DNA from: Palsa-504 sp963767565
Lineage (GTDB): Bacteria; Actinomycetota; Actinomycetes; Streptosporangiales; Streptosporangiaceae
DNA: 64,000 bases
Reading direction: 5' to 3'
NCBI GenBank assembly: GCA_963767565.1
Contig: CAVYEG010000001.1
Coordinates: forward strand, 124,001 to 188,000
Below are positions 42,284-50,417 of this stretch, piece after piece. Under the pieces are notes generated by a model. That model searched no databases and was not told the DNA's origin. It saw only the letters and a program-made list of their open reading frames with translations. Numbering within the stretch: position 1 is the first letter of the stretch; each line of letters begins with the position of its first letter. The translations under genes and the position numbers were made by a program.

Positions 42284-43111
42284 TTACAGGAAGTTGTTCG
42301 GCCAGATCATCGTGCGCCACATGTGCGCGACCGGGGATCCGTCGAAGCCCAGCCCCTCGGCAGGCTGCCGGAAGTTCCGGCCCACCAGGTCCTCGAACTC
42401 GTCGAAGTCCACGGTCACGTTGGGGTCGAAGGAGTAGATGTCGTTGATCGTGACCAGCCGGGACGTCATGTACCAGCGGTGCCGACGCGCTGCCTCAGCC
42501 TCCCGGCGGATGTATTCGGGCGGCCGGTAGTCCGGGCCGAAGTAGTCGATGTAGGCCGCCGGGTAGGTGTAGCCCGCCGACTCGTCAGCGAAGTAGCGCA
42601 GGGCCTCGTGCTTCTGGATGGCCCAGGTCACCTCCTCCTCGACGTACGGGGCGACTAGCTGGGCGCCCCAGTAGCCGTGGTTGGACGACAGCAGCCCGGC
42701 GATGGCGATGTCGTGCAGCAGGCACGCGGTGATGACCTTCTCGTCCAGCCCGTTCTCGCGGGCCACCCTGGCGCTCTGCAGCAGGTGCGTGCGGGGAATG
42801 GGGCCGAACCGCAGGAGGAAGAAGTCGCGCAGCGCCGGCAGGCTGGGCATCGCGGGCAGCGCGGGATTGTCGCCCATCATGAACACGGTGTCGGCGTGCC
42901 GGGCCTCGGCCAGCAGGGCCCCGGTGTAGGCGCTGGCCGGCGTGCCGGTGACCGCCGCAGCCGGCGGCATGATGATGCGCCGGCGCCGGTCAACCGCGTC
43001 GTCCAGCGGCTCCCGGATCCAGTTGTCCAGGCCCGCGTCGCGCAGCGAAGCGGGCAGCTCGTGCGGCAGCACCTGGGTCGAAGGCCGCTGGGTCCCGGCA
43101 GGCTCCGGCAT
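42284..43111 (-). CDS. HD-domain phosphohydrolase-like protein
   Basis: 275 residues. A conserved His109 (RTHLLQSARVAREN) and the His133-Asp134 pair in CLLHDIAIAGLLSSNHGYW give the HD signature, with a later WAIQKHEALRYFADES. Acts probably on a small phosphorylated or formamide substrate. It is convergent with the thiolase and divergent from the binding-protein gene. Confidence 0.75.
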   Translation of the reverse strand: MPEPAGTQRPSTQVLPHELPASLRDAGLDNWIREPLDDAVDRRRRIIMPPAAAVTGTPASAYTGALLAEARHADTVFMMGDNPALPAMPSLPALRDFFLLRFGPIPRTHLLQSARVARENGLDEKVITACLLHDIAIAGLLSSNHGYWGAQLVAPYVEEEVTWAIQKHEALRYFADESAGYTYPAAYIDYFGPDYRPPEYIRREAEAARRHRWYMTSRLVTINDIYSFDPNVTVDFDEFEDLVGRNFRQPAEGLGFDGSPVAHMWRTMIWPNNFL

Positions 43112-43201
43112 GCCGCCACGTCCTTTCCGTGAGGCTTCTCACCCTTGTGACTCTAAAGCCGCGGGATACGCTCTTTTCAAGCACCTCCAGGGAGGCGTCG
43201 C

Positions 43202-44071
43202 ATGCCGCTGAAGATCATGCCGCACGGCCGGCTCCAGGAATGGGTGGCCGAGGAGAAGGGCCTCTTCGCCGCCGAGGGGCTGGAGTACAGCTTCGTGCTC
43301 AGCGCCGACTACGGCGTCGGTGCGGTCCAGCGCGACCACGCCGGCGAGGTCAAGACGGGCGCATTCGAGACGTTCGGGGCCGGCCGCGACGGCGCCGACG
43401 TGAGCTGCGCCTGCCACTGGGCCACGAACGCCGCGGCCGGCGAGCGGGCCGGCCAGCTGGTGACCACGGCCTACTCGGTCGCGCCCTGCGCCGTCGTGGT
43501 GCCGCCCGAGTCGCCCGTCCGCCGTCCCGAGGACCTGGCCGGGGTGCCGATCGGCGTCGGCTACCACTCGGGCAGCCACTTCGCCACCGTACAGGCCCTG
43601 GAGGACGTGCTGCGCCCGGACGACATGAAGCTCACGTTCCAGGGGCCGCCCAACGAGCGGCTGGACGCGCTGCTCGGCCGGCAGGTCCAGGCCGCCACCG
43701 CGTGGGGCGTGCCGCTCTACATCGCCGAGGCCTTCGGGTTCCGCAAGGTCGTCGACGCCACGTTCATGATCGGATTCCTGGTCACCGGCTCGCAGGCCAC
43801 CAAGGCCGACGTCGACAAGTACCTGGCCGCGCTGCGCCGCGCGCAGATGGAGATCGACCTGCGTCCCGAGCTCTACAAGCACTACCACCTGCGCACCGTG
43901 CCGGAGAAGTATCAGGACCAGGTCGACGTCCGGGCCTTCGGCACCGGCGAGCGCATCGTCTTCCTCCCGTACACCGAGGAGAATTTCGCCGCGACCCGGG
44001 AGTGGACCGAGGCCCACCACCTGTTCTCCGGGGCGCCGACGGCCGGTTACGCCGAAGCCGCCCTGGTCTGA
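43202..44071 (+). CDS. NMT1/THI5-like substrate-binding protein without signal peptide
   Basis: 289 residues from ATG 43202 behind GGAGG. It has the type 2 periplasmic-binding fold: LKIMPHGRLQEWVAEEKGLFAAEGL, RRPEDLAGVPIGVGYHSGSHFATVQALEDV and RQVQAATAWGVPLYIAEAFGF. No lipobox or signal peptide is present, and no permease gene adjoins, so it may be a cytosolic enzyme such as a 4,5-dihydroxyphthalate decarboxylase-like protein or an orphan sensor. Confidence 0.7.
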   Translation: MPLKIMPHGRLQEWVAEEKGLFAAEGLEYSFVLSADYGVGAVQRDHAGEVKTGAFETFGAGRDGADVSCACHWATNAAAGERAGQLVTTAYSVAPCAVVVPPESPVRRPEDLAGVPIGVGYHSGSHFATVQALEDVLRPDDMKLTFQGPPNERLDALLGRQVQAATAWGVPLYIAEAFGFRKVVDATFMIGFLVTGSQATKADVDKYLAALRRAQMEIDLRPELYKHYHLRTVPEKYQDQVDVRAFGTGERIVFLPYTEENFAATREWTEAHHLFSGAPTAGYAEAALV

Positions 44072-44094
44072 CCAGGCATCACCCGGGGGACACC

Positions 44095-44718
44095 ATGAGC
44101 ACCGAGCTTGAGCTGGCCAGCTGGCGCCGCCTGACCAACGAGCTGTACGCGGCGGTCCGGGCCGAAGACGACCCGCCGCGCGGGCACGAACTGTGGCGGC
44201 GCGGCCGGGACGACCTGTTCCGTTCCCATCCGCAGAGCCCGCTCCCGCCCGGCGACCCGCTGCGGGACACGGGCGTGCCGTACTGGCCCTACGACCCGGA
44301 CCTGCGTTTCGACCTGCCCTTGCGGCCGGCCGGGGACGAGCAGTCGCTGTCCGTGCCCAGCAGCGACGGCGCGATCCCGCTGGACCGCATCGGCCGCGTG
44401 CAGCTGCCGCCGCCGCTCGACGCGTCCCTCGACGTGTGGTGGCTGCGGCAGTACGGCGGCGGCCTGTTCCTGCCGCTGCGCGACGGCACGGCGGGCCGGT
44501 CGAGCTACGGGGGCGGCCGCTACGCGCTGGATACCGCCAAGGGCGCCGACCTGGGCGCCGGGCAGGGCGACACGGACGGGCGGCTGATCATCGACCTCAA
44601 CTTCCTCTACCATCCCTCGTGCCGCTACAGCAGCGAGTGGTCCTGCCCGCTGGCCCCGCCGGGCAACACGATCAGCGCCCCGGTCGCCGCGGGCGAGCGC
44701 CTGTCCTTCGTGGCCTAA
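44095..44718 (+). CDS. DUF1684 protein
   Basis: 207 residues from ATG 44095. DUF1684 features: FRSHPQSPLPPGD, YWPYDPDLRFDLPL, then LPLRDGTAGRSSYGGGRYALDTAKGADLG and the hallmark DLNFLYHPSCRYSSEWSCPLAPPGN. Function of the family is unknown. It follows the binding-protein gene by 23 bases, so the two may be co-transcribed. Confidence 0.88.
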   Translation: MSTELELASWRRLTNELYAAVRAEDDPPRGHELWRRGRDDLFRSHPQSPLPPGDPLRDTGVPYWPYDPDLRFDLPLRPAGDEQSLSVPSSDGAIPLDRIGRVQLPPPLDASLDVWWLRQYGGGLFLPLRDGTAGRSSYGGGRYALDTAKGADLGAGQGDTDGRLIIDLNFLYHPSCRYSSEWSCPLAPPGNTISAPVAAGERLSFVA

Positions 44719-44755
44719 GTCCACGGCGCGGGTCTGCTCAGCGCGCACCCAGGCG

Positions 44756-45499
44756 TTACTCGGCCTCAGCCGGGGCCGAGACCGGGGCTGAGGCCGAGAC
44801 CGGGGCTGAGGCCGAGACCGGGGCTGAGGCCGAGACCGGGGCTGAGGCCGAGACCGGGGCTGAGGCGGTGCGCTGCCCCTGGGCTTTCGCCACCGCGTGC
44901 TCGTAATCCAGCCGGGCCGAGAACTTGGCGATCTCGTAAGTATTCACGTAGACGGCCAGCGTGTTGTTCTGGGCCTTGAATCCGGGGGACTGTTTCGCGG
45001 CGGCCAGGCTGATACCCGTGCCTTCACCAGAAGATGACCAGTTCGTCGAGCCCTCGAAGGCGACAATGCCGTCCAGCACCCCGCCCTTGGTGTGGCTGAT
45101 CTGGTCAGTAGCCGATTCGCCGACCGCGAAGTCATTGGCGAAACCAGCCGAGTCCTGCGCCGCGTCGCCGGTAAGAATTGCCCGCTCGGCCGGACCGGCC
45201 GCCTGTGATCTGTCCAGCGTGACCTGAACCATTACCGAAGGATTCTGGACCAGGTTCATCAGCGCGTTGTTGAGGTCGTTGTCGTCGTACCCGAACATGT
45301 TCATTTTCACGCTCAGGCTCACCCGGGTGAACAGGTACATCAGGATCCCGTGAACGTCATCCCGGCCCACGTAGAAAACCCGGAAGTCGGGGCTGGCGGT
45401 CGGGCCGAAAGCCTGCTCGGCGGTGTATACCGCCAGTTCATCCAGGGTGAATTGCTGAAGGGACGGTCGGGCCGCCACGGCACCGGCATCAGTCGACAT
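44756..45499 (-). CDS. PLD-like protein with a single HxK motif and repeat tail
   Basis: 247 residues from ATG 45499. After an N-terminal alpha/beta part (DFRVFYVGRDDVHGILMYLF), it has the phospholipase-D/Nuc motif HTKGGVLDG (His136, Lys138, Asp143) and GSTNWSSSGEG just after, as in single-HKD PLD nucleases that dimerise. The C-terminal 40 residues are five ASAPVS repeats followed by PAEAE. No signal peptide. Could be a DNA or lipid phosphodiesterase. No neighbours in the same direction. Confidence 0.75.
   Translation of the reverse strand: MSTDAGAVAARPSLQQFTLDELAVYTAEQAFGPTASPDFRVFYVGRDDVHGILMYLFTRVSLSVKMNMFGYDDNDLNNALMNLVQNPSVMVQVTLDRSQAAGPAERAILTGDAAQDSAGFANDFAVGESATDQISHTKGGVLDGIVAFEGSTNWSSSGEGTGISLAAAKQSPGFKAQNNTLAVYVNTYEIAKFSARLDYEHAVAKAQGQRTASAPVSASAPVSASAPVSASAPVSASAPVSAPAEAE
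44757..44870. repeat. 18-bp tandem repeats at the 3' end of the PLD-like gene
   Basis: GAGGCCGAGACCGGGGCT is repeated about six times on the + strand, encoding SASAPV on the minus strand. Copies are nearly identical. Confidence 0.85.
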
Positions 45500-45724
45500 G
45501 ACAAACCCCCACCAGACGGCACTCCGGGCTGGAGCACACCGGTTACGTCCCAAGGCGGGAGCGCTTCCAACTGCAAACCGCGACCGCCCTCCGGTGCAAT
45601 TATGCTCGTAACCGCCCTGGTCCGATAGACCGTATTAGTCGGGCATCCGCCCGGGGCAGCCCGTCCGCGAATTAACCTTCGGCGGGTGCTCGGTGATGTC
45701 CGGAGCGAGCTCCGGATCGGGCCG

Positions 45725-46120
45725 CTAAATCGGGTAACGCGTCGGCTCGGGTATGTACTGCCGCCCGGCCGGCGTGGTCCACCGGATGGTCCCGCCGGGC
45801 AACTGCTCTGCCCGCCGGCGAGGATCCTGTTTCATCCGGTGGTCGTGCCGGCATTTCGGATTCCCGTTACACAGACATGTCCGGCCGCCGGCTTCATACG
45901 GCACGCTGTGCTCGAAGTCGCAGCCGGCCGCCGGCAGCCCGGTCCGGTGCACGTGGCGTGCCTGACCTGGGCCAGGTGCCGCAGCAGGACCCCCGGATCG
46001 TGGCCCTTAGCTTCGTGCCGGTGGTCGCACTCCGCCGTCGGGAGCGGCCCGATCTCGATGATCCGGTCCCGCTGCCCGGCACTCCCGGTCGACAGCCGCC
46101 ATGTCCCGTACCCACCGGGC
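45725..46120 (-). pseudogene. DUF222/HNH endonuclease C-terminal remnant
   Basis: From about 46100 the minus strand gives IIEIGPLPTAECDHRHEAKG then LLRHLAQVRHATCTGPGCRRPAA, and after a frameshift CDFEHSVPYEAGGRTCLCNG then KCRHDHRMKQDPR and a stop at 45725. This is the HNH end of DUF222 (13E12-repeat) proteins, commonly multi-copy in actinomycetes. The N-terminal half is absent. Confidence 0.75.
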
Positions 46121-46284
46121 GGCCCGGGCGGGTCGGCCGGGCCGCCCGGGCCGCTGGCAGGCCCGCTACCGCTCTGCTCCTGCCGCAGACCGCCAACCCC
46201 TACCCGATGTACCGGGCGGTCTTACCGAGCATGCCATCCTGTGACCGCGCAACCCGGATACTGTCACACAGAGACCTGCGTCGC

Positions 46285-46863
46285 TTATTCGGTCAGCTCT
46301 TCGAATGGGACGGCGATCTTGAACGGATAGGTCAGCACCACACCGTGCTCCATGACCGATTCCATCCGGTACTGGCACGTGGCGGCGTCTAGGTGAAACT
46401 CCCGCGTGTCGATGATGTCGCCATCGGCGGACATCCGGACCACCACATAAGCCGGAATCCCGGCCGCTGCGTACTGCGCCATCTTGTCCACCAGATCTTC
46501 CCGCTCGGTCGACGGAGAGGACACCTCGACCGTCAGCAGGACGTCCGATGCCTCCGGCTTCGCGTTGCGGTCTTCCTTGCAGCGGTATACCACCACGTCG
46601 GGACGCCGGAACGCGTACTTCGGAACATGCCACAGCACCACGTCGGTCTCCATCTGCACGCGAGTACACGGCTCTTTCGGCCGGGCGGTCTCGAACGTGT
46701 TCGCCAGACGCCGGGCCACCTGCTGGTGCTGCGGTGTCGGCGACTCGCAGACGATCACGTAACCGTGAACCACCTCGATCCGCTGGGCTACACCGGCCGG
46801 GAGCGCCTCATACTCGGCCTCGCTCATGGTGTTCGGCAACCCCATGTCCGGTAGGCCGCTCAT
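46285..46863 (-). CDS. Uma2-family (DUF820) endonuclease-like protein
   Basis: 192 residues from ATG 46863, with GAGGAGAG upstream. Uma2 features: MSEAEYEALP, RIEVVHGYVIVCESPTPQHQ, then YAFRRPDVVVYRCKED and VLLTVEVSSPSTEREDLVDKMAQYAAAGIPAYVVV. The PD-(D/E)XK residues are in RRPDVVV and TVEVSS. Such genes are multi-copy in actinomycetes and cyanobacteria with unclear targets. Confidence 0.88.
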   Translation of the reverse strand: MSGLPDMGLPNTMSEAEYEALPAGVAQRIEVVHGYVIVCESPTPQHQQVARRLANTFETARPKEPCTRVQMETDVVLWHVPKYAFRRPDVVVYRCKEDRNAKPEASDVLLTVEVSSPSTEREDLVDKMAQYAAAGIPAYVVVRMSADGDIIDTREFHLDAATCQYRMESVMEHGVVLTYPFKIAVPFEELTE

Positions 46864-46977
46864 CGGTTCTCTCCTCTTTGGCGCTCGTTCTCCGGCAGCC
46901 ATCAGTTCTAAGCGTAAGCAAATGTGGAACGGAGCCGCATCTTAGTCCCGGCGGCCCCCGCGACGGCCCGATCTGGT

Positions 46978-47216
46978 CGGGTGCCGGGTCAGGGTCGATC
47001 TCTCCGGAGCCAAGCCGTCATTGTGGCGGCGGCTTGAGCTGGCCTCCCAGTTCGGCTCCGGTTCGCTGTATCCCGGTCCCGAGACGGAGTACTACCTGCC
47101 CGCATCAGGTGGAGGAGGGCGAGCCCGGCGTCCCCGAGGAAGAGGTATGCCTCGACGAAGTGCTCGCGGATCCCGGCGACACGCTGTGCTACCTCAATGA
47201 CTTCGGCGGCAGCTAG
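46978..47216 (+). pseudogene. pRiA4b ORF-3-like protein remnant
   Basis: GCRVRVDLSGAKPSLWRRLE matches the N-terminus of plasmid pRiA4b ORF-3 family proteins. After a frameshift, VCLDEVLADPGDTLCYLNDFG matches the later VxLDEVL...GDxLxYxYDFG motif. The middle and the DxWxH end are lost. Confidence 0.6.
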
Positions 47217-47298
47217 GAACACGGCTTTCACCCGCGCTGCCGTGATCACCTGGCCGACGCGGACAAGCCACCCTGAGCGCGACACGGGGCCCGGCGGT

Positions 47299-47826
47299 TT
47301 ACCAGGGACAGCCGGGGCCGAGGGCCAGCAGTGGCCGGACGGCGCGGTCGGCGCGGCGCACATCCTCCTCCGGCAGCCGGAAGTGGTCCGCCACGCTGGC
47401 GAAGGTCGCCTTCCCTCCGGCCCGGTAGGCGACCAGGCGGATTACGCAGGCGGCCAGGACAGCAGGCGGATGCGCGGAGAGCAGACGGTCCCGGACATCG
47501 CCGAGACGATCCCACGCCGCTAGGGCGCGAGCGGCGACTGGGAGGCCGTTCCAGTCGCACCCGGCGACGGCTAGCTGGCGCTCGACCGGATCAAGTCCCC
47601 CGACCGCCGGGGCGGACGATCTGGGGGCCGGGCGCCGGCCCCACCAGTAGAAGTTCCAGAAGGCGCCGTCGGCGGTCACCGGAAACGGCAGCACCTCAGC
47701 CGCCTGCCCGTCCGTGGCAGGGATGAAGTAGCGGTATTCGGTGCCGGATGAGCCGAGCACCATGCCACGGACTATCTGCGCGTCAACCGCCGCGGTGAAC
47801 CGTTCCGGTGCCTCACGGGCAGGCAT
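47299..47826 (-). CDS. Conserved hypothetical protein
   Basis: 175 residues, ATG 47826, overlapping the upstream gene by 14 bases. I recognise no family. It opens MPAREAPERFTAAVDAQIVRG, has an aromatic GAFWNFYWWGRRPAP segment, and a helical second half with HPPAVLAACVIRLVAY and FASVADHFRLPEEDV. It is the last gene of a helicase-linked set. Confidence 0.55.
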   Translation of the reverse strand: MPAREAPERFTAAVDAQIVRGMVLGSSGTEYRYFIPATDGQAAEVLPFPVTADGAFWNFYWWGRRPAPRSSAPAVGGLDPVERQLAVAGCDWNGLPVAARALAAWDRLGDVRDRLLSAHPPAVLAACVIRLVAYRAGGKATFASVADHFRLPEEDVRRADRAVRPLLALGPGCPW

Positions 47827-48946
47827 GCCGATGATGCCGGTGAAGGCGGCCGGGCCGTACCCGGGTGAGCACCGCCGCGGGCGAATCGGGATGCACGACT
47901 CTGGCCAGCGTGCGGCGGTCGCCGCTCGCCACCGCGGACCACACGCGTTCGGCCAGCGCGGGCCTGGCCTTCTGCTGCGGCCCGCGGACGTTGGGCGGGA
48001 CAGCCCGACGCTGGCTGGGTTTCGACGCTGCTGCCGGGGGTATAGCGAGCGGTTTCGTCACAGCAGGCTTGGCGGGCGCGGGCGACTTGACGGGCGCGGG
48101 CTTCCCGGCGGCCGGCGCAGGTTTCCCCGCAGCCGGCTTAGCGGCTGCCGCGGTCGGCGGTTTCGGGGGCTCGCGGGTGGCGCGCAGCCGCTCCCGCAAC
48201 ACGGCGGTCCGGTCTGGCCTGGCAGCCGCCAGGCGCCGCTCGATGCCGGCGATCGTATCCGCGTAATATGCCGCGGCCCGGCCGCGTTCGGCCTCGAATC
48301 CGCCGCTCACCTCGGCGGCGAGCACGGCACGCCGGGAAACCGCGGCCGAGTCCATCAGCCGGTGGGCGTGACCGATCGCCGGAAGCAGGTTCTCAGCGGG
48401 CGGTACTGCCGTACGTTCGGTACAGGGGCCCTTGGACAGCGACCTGGCAAGCGCGGCGGGTAGCTCGCGACGGGAAGGGCATCTACCCAGCGTTCCGCCT
48501 CCTCCTGGAAGCGGTCCTCGGCTGACAGCTCGTAGGTGACCAGCGCGCCCACCCCGGACGACAGGGTGCAGCACGAAGGCGGGCTCGCCGGACAGGTCGA
48601 TCCGGCCATGGTCGGCCGGGAAGGCCTCGCGGACCTCGGCCTGCAGCACGTCACGTCCCGGCGGGACAGCGGCGGGCCGGTCCAGCACGAGGTAGCCGGC
48701 GTCGCCGGCTACCAGCACCCGGTCGGCGGCCTCGGCGAGGATGGGATGACCGGCGGTGAGCAGCGTGGCACCCTCTTCCCGCGCGACGTCGGGGTCGGCG
48801 GTGACCCGGAGCTCTTCCGGTAGCCGGTACGCGTCGTGAAGCTGGCCGGGGAGGACCACGTATGCGGAATCCCAGGCCGGCTCCCAGAGCCCGCCGTCGG
48901 CGGCCACGTGCCGCAGCCAGAACTCCAGCGCAGGATCGGCGATCAC
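47813..48946 (-). CDS. Helicase-linked hypothetical protein with compensating frameshifts
   Basis: 377 residues from GTG 48946, whose start overlaps the helicase stop. The N-terminus VIADPALEFWLRHVAADGGLW and a middle ADPDVAREEGATLLTAGHPILAEAADR look natural. Between about 48560 and 48450 another frame is better, reading VGALVTYELSAEDRFQEEAE then RWVDALPVASYPPR; the annotated frame there is Arg/Gly-rich noise. Two indels of opposite sign would explain this. The C-terminal half is AAAKPAAGKPAPAAGKPAP-rich linker. Function unknown, possibly a helicase partner. Confidence 0.55.
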   Translation of the reverse strand: MIADPALEFWLRHVAADGGLWEPAWDSAYVVLPGQLHDAYRLPEELRVTADPDVAREEGATLLTAGHPILAEAADRVLVAGDAGYLVLDRPAAVPPGRDVLQAEVREAFPADHGRIDLSGEPAFVLHPVVRGGRAGHLRAVSRGPLPGGGGTLGRCPSRRELPAALARSLSKGPCTERTAVPPAENLLPAIGHAHRLMDSAAVSRRAVLAAEVSGGFEAERGRAAAYYADTIAGIERRLAAARPDRTAVLRERLRATREPPKPPTAAAAKPAAGKPAPAAGKPAPVKSPAPAKPAVTKPLAIPPAAASKPSQRRAVPPNVRGPQQKARPALAERVWSAVASGDRRTLARVVHPDSPAAVLTRVRPGRLHRHHRHACP

Positions 48947-49392
48947 GCGCCCTCCTCTTCCCGGACCAGGTTGTCGATCGACGCGCGGCTGGCCAGGTAA
49001 TCGGTCCTGGCTCGGGCCAGGTCGTCGCCGATGACCGCCATCCGCTCGCCGAACTCCGCGTCGTCTTCCGAGGCGACGAACGCGTCGAACACCGTGGTCT
49101 CGAAGTCGAACTCGTCGCTCACCCGGCCGAGGTTCATGTCGAGCTCGCCCACCACCAGCTCGAACAGGTTGATCTTCGCCTCGAGCACGCGCAGGACCTG
49201 CTCCTCGATGGTGCCGCTGGCGACCAGGTTGGTCAGCAGCACCTCGTGCTCCTGGCCGACCCGGTGCAGACGGCCGAGCCGCTACTCGATCTGCATCGGG
49301 TTCCACGGCAGGTCCATGTTCACCATCACGTGGCAGAACTGGAGATTGCGCCCCTCCCCGGCGGACTCGGTGGACAGCAGTACCTGGGCCTC
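48943..49392 (-). pseudogene. SNF2-type helicase, C-terminal fragment
   Basis: Reads EAQVLLSTESAGEGRNLQFC then VMVNMDLPWNPMQIE, a stop codon TAG at 49282-49284 in place of the expected Gln, then RLGRLHRVGQEHEVLLTNLV and an acidic tail ending REEEGA. These are motifs V and VI of an SNF2 helicase. Its missing upstream part is at 57790-57957: both pieces end in the same 12 bases. The gene is thus split by an insertion and also carries a nonsense change. Confidence 0.85.
49381..49392. repeat. 12-bp direct repeat, left copy, flanking the insertion
   Basis: TACCTGGGCCTC at 49381-49392 is repeated exactly at 57790-57801. Both copies encode EAQV of the helicase on the minus strand, so the sequence was duplicated when the 8.4-kb segment entered. 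Confidence 0.85.
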
Positions 49393-49599
49393 AGGACTCC
49401 TGACATAGCGCAGGTTGCTGGCAGGCCTGGACGTCGCTGACCTGTGCACTTACTGGGATCGCTTGCGACTCTGCCGTCCGGAAGCAGTGAAAATAGATGT
49501 AAGATAATTATCTGGAGTTTCGCAGTTTTGGTGCCGGGTGAGCTGAGGCTGGGAAGGGCGAGAGCGTCGCTGACATGAGCAGCCCGTCCGGCTGGGCGT

Positions 49600-49715
49600 A
49601 GCCGGGTCAGCGCCCCGAGTTCGACGAATACTCCGTGGTACTGCGCGGTGCGCTTTACGTGGAGTCCGAGGACCGTGCCTTCGACGTCGCGGCCGGCCAG
49701 GCCAGCTCCCGCGCA
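49600..49715 (+). pseudogene. Cupin-domain remnant
   Basis: RPEFDEYSVVLRGALYVESE then DRAFDVAAGQA looks like the first half of a single-domain cupin, with no start codon context and no continuation. Confidence 0.4.
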
Positions 49716-49759
49716 AAGTCTTCACCGCCCACGCCTGCCAACGGATCTCATTGTCAGCG

Positions 49760-50260
49760 TTAATTTGCGAACGTGAACCGTGTCGGCGAACCGGAGAAAT
49801 CATCAGAATCCAGGGCGAACGCCCATTCCGGCGCCACCGCGAAGACGCTTTGGGACTCAGGGTCTACCATGTCCAGGCCATAGCTGGTGCCGTATTTGGC
49901 GTTCACCGCCGCGATCATGGCTTCAAGCCCCGCAACGTCGGTTACCCGCTCGGCGCGGCCACGCACCACCACGGGCTTGAGCGCGTCGTCTGTCGACAGC
50001 GTGCACTGCGGCTCCGCCTCCAGGTTGCGTACCTTGCGGGATCCGTTGGAGCAGCAGAACCACAGCTTGTCCTGGTTCCAGACTGCCCACACCGGCATGA
50101 GGTGCGGAACACCCGCGGGACCGACGGTGGCAAGCCAGAAGTCGTGCGACTGCTGCAGCTTCTCCTGTGCCCACGACCATGGCAGCAGCCCGGTCCCCTC
50201 ATCAGCAGGAAGGGTCCCGTAGCCCGGCATGTATGGTCTTGACGCCGCTGGTTCGGCCAT
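49760..50260 (-). CDS. Pyridoxamine-5'-phosphate oxidase-family (flavin/F420) protein
   Basis: 166 residues. Split-barrel flavin fold: LLPWSWAQEKLQQSHDFWLATVGPAGVPHLMPVWAVW, LWFCCSNGSRKVRNLEAEPQCTLSTDD and VVVRGRAERVTDVAGLEAM. The pattern fits the FDOR (F420- or FMN-binding) group in actinomycetes. It is intact within the mosaic insertion. Confidence 0.83.
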   Translation of the reverse strand: MAEPAASRPYMPGYGTLPADEGTGLLPWSWAQEKLQQSHDFWLATVGPAGVPHLMPVWAVWNQDKLWFCCSNGSRKVRNLEAEPQCTLSTDDALKPVVVRGRAERVTDVAGLEAMIAAVNAKYGTSYGLDMVDPESQSVFAVAPEWAFALDSDDFSGSPTRFTFAN

Positions 50261-50364
50261 CTTCCGACAGTAGCAGCCGAACCGCTAGGGCCGAGATCGG
50301 CGCATGGGGCGAATACGCGGGGAGCGGTAACGCTTGAGATGCATGATGTGACTGCCTGAATACA

Positions 50365-50417
50365 GAAGCATCGGCGGTGCCATATCCGCCTCGTGTGAGG
50401 GAATCCGCCGATGCTTC
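50365..50417. repeat. 13-bp inverted repeat at the transposase 5' end
   Basis: GAAGCATCGGCGG and CCGCCGATGCTTC flank a 27-base loop; the second arm overlaps the transposase start (50411). It may be part of the IS end or a translation-control hairpin. Confidence 0.6.

Noticed and set aside
49760..50260. The PPOX gene and PAP2 gene as part of a defence island
   Set aside because: Neither belongs to a known defence family and no defence genes adjoin; they look like passengers in a mosaic of mobile DNA.
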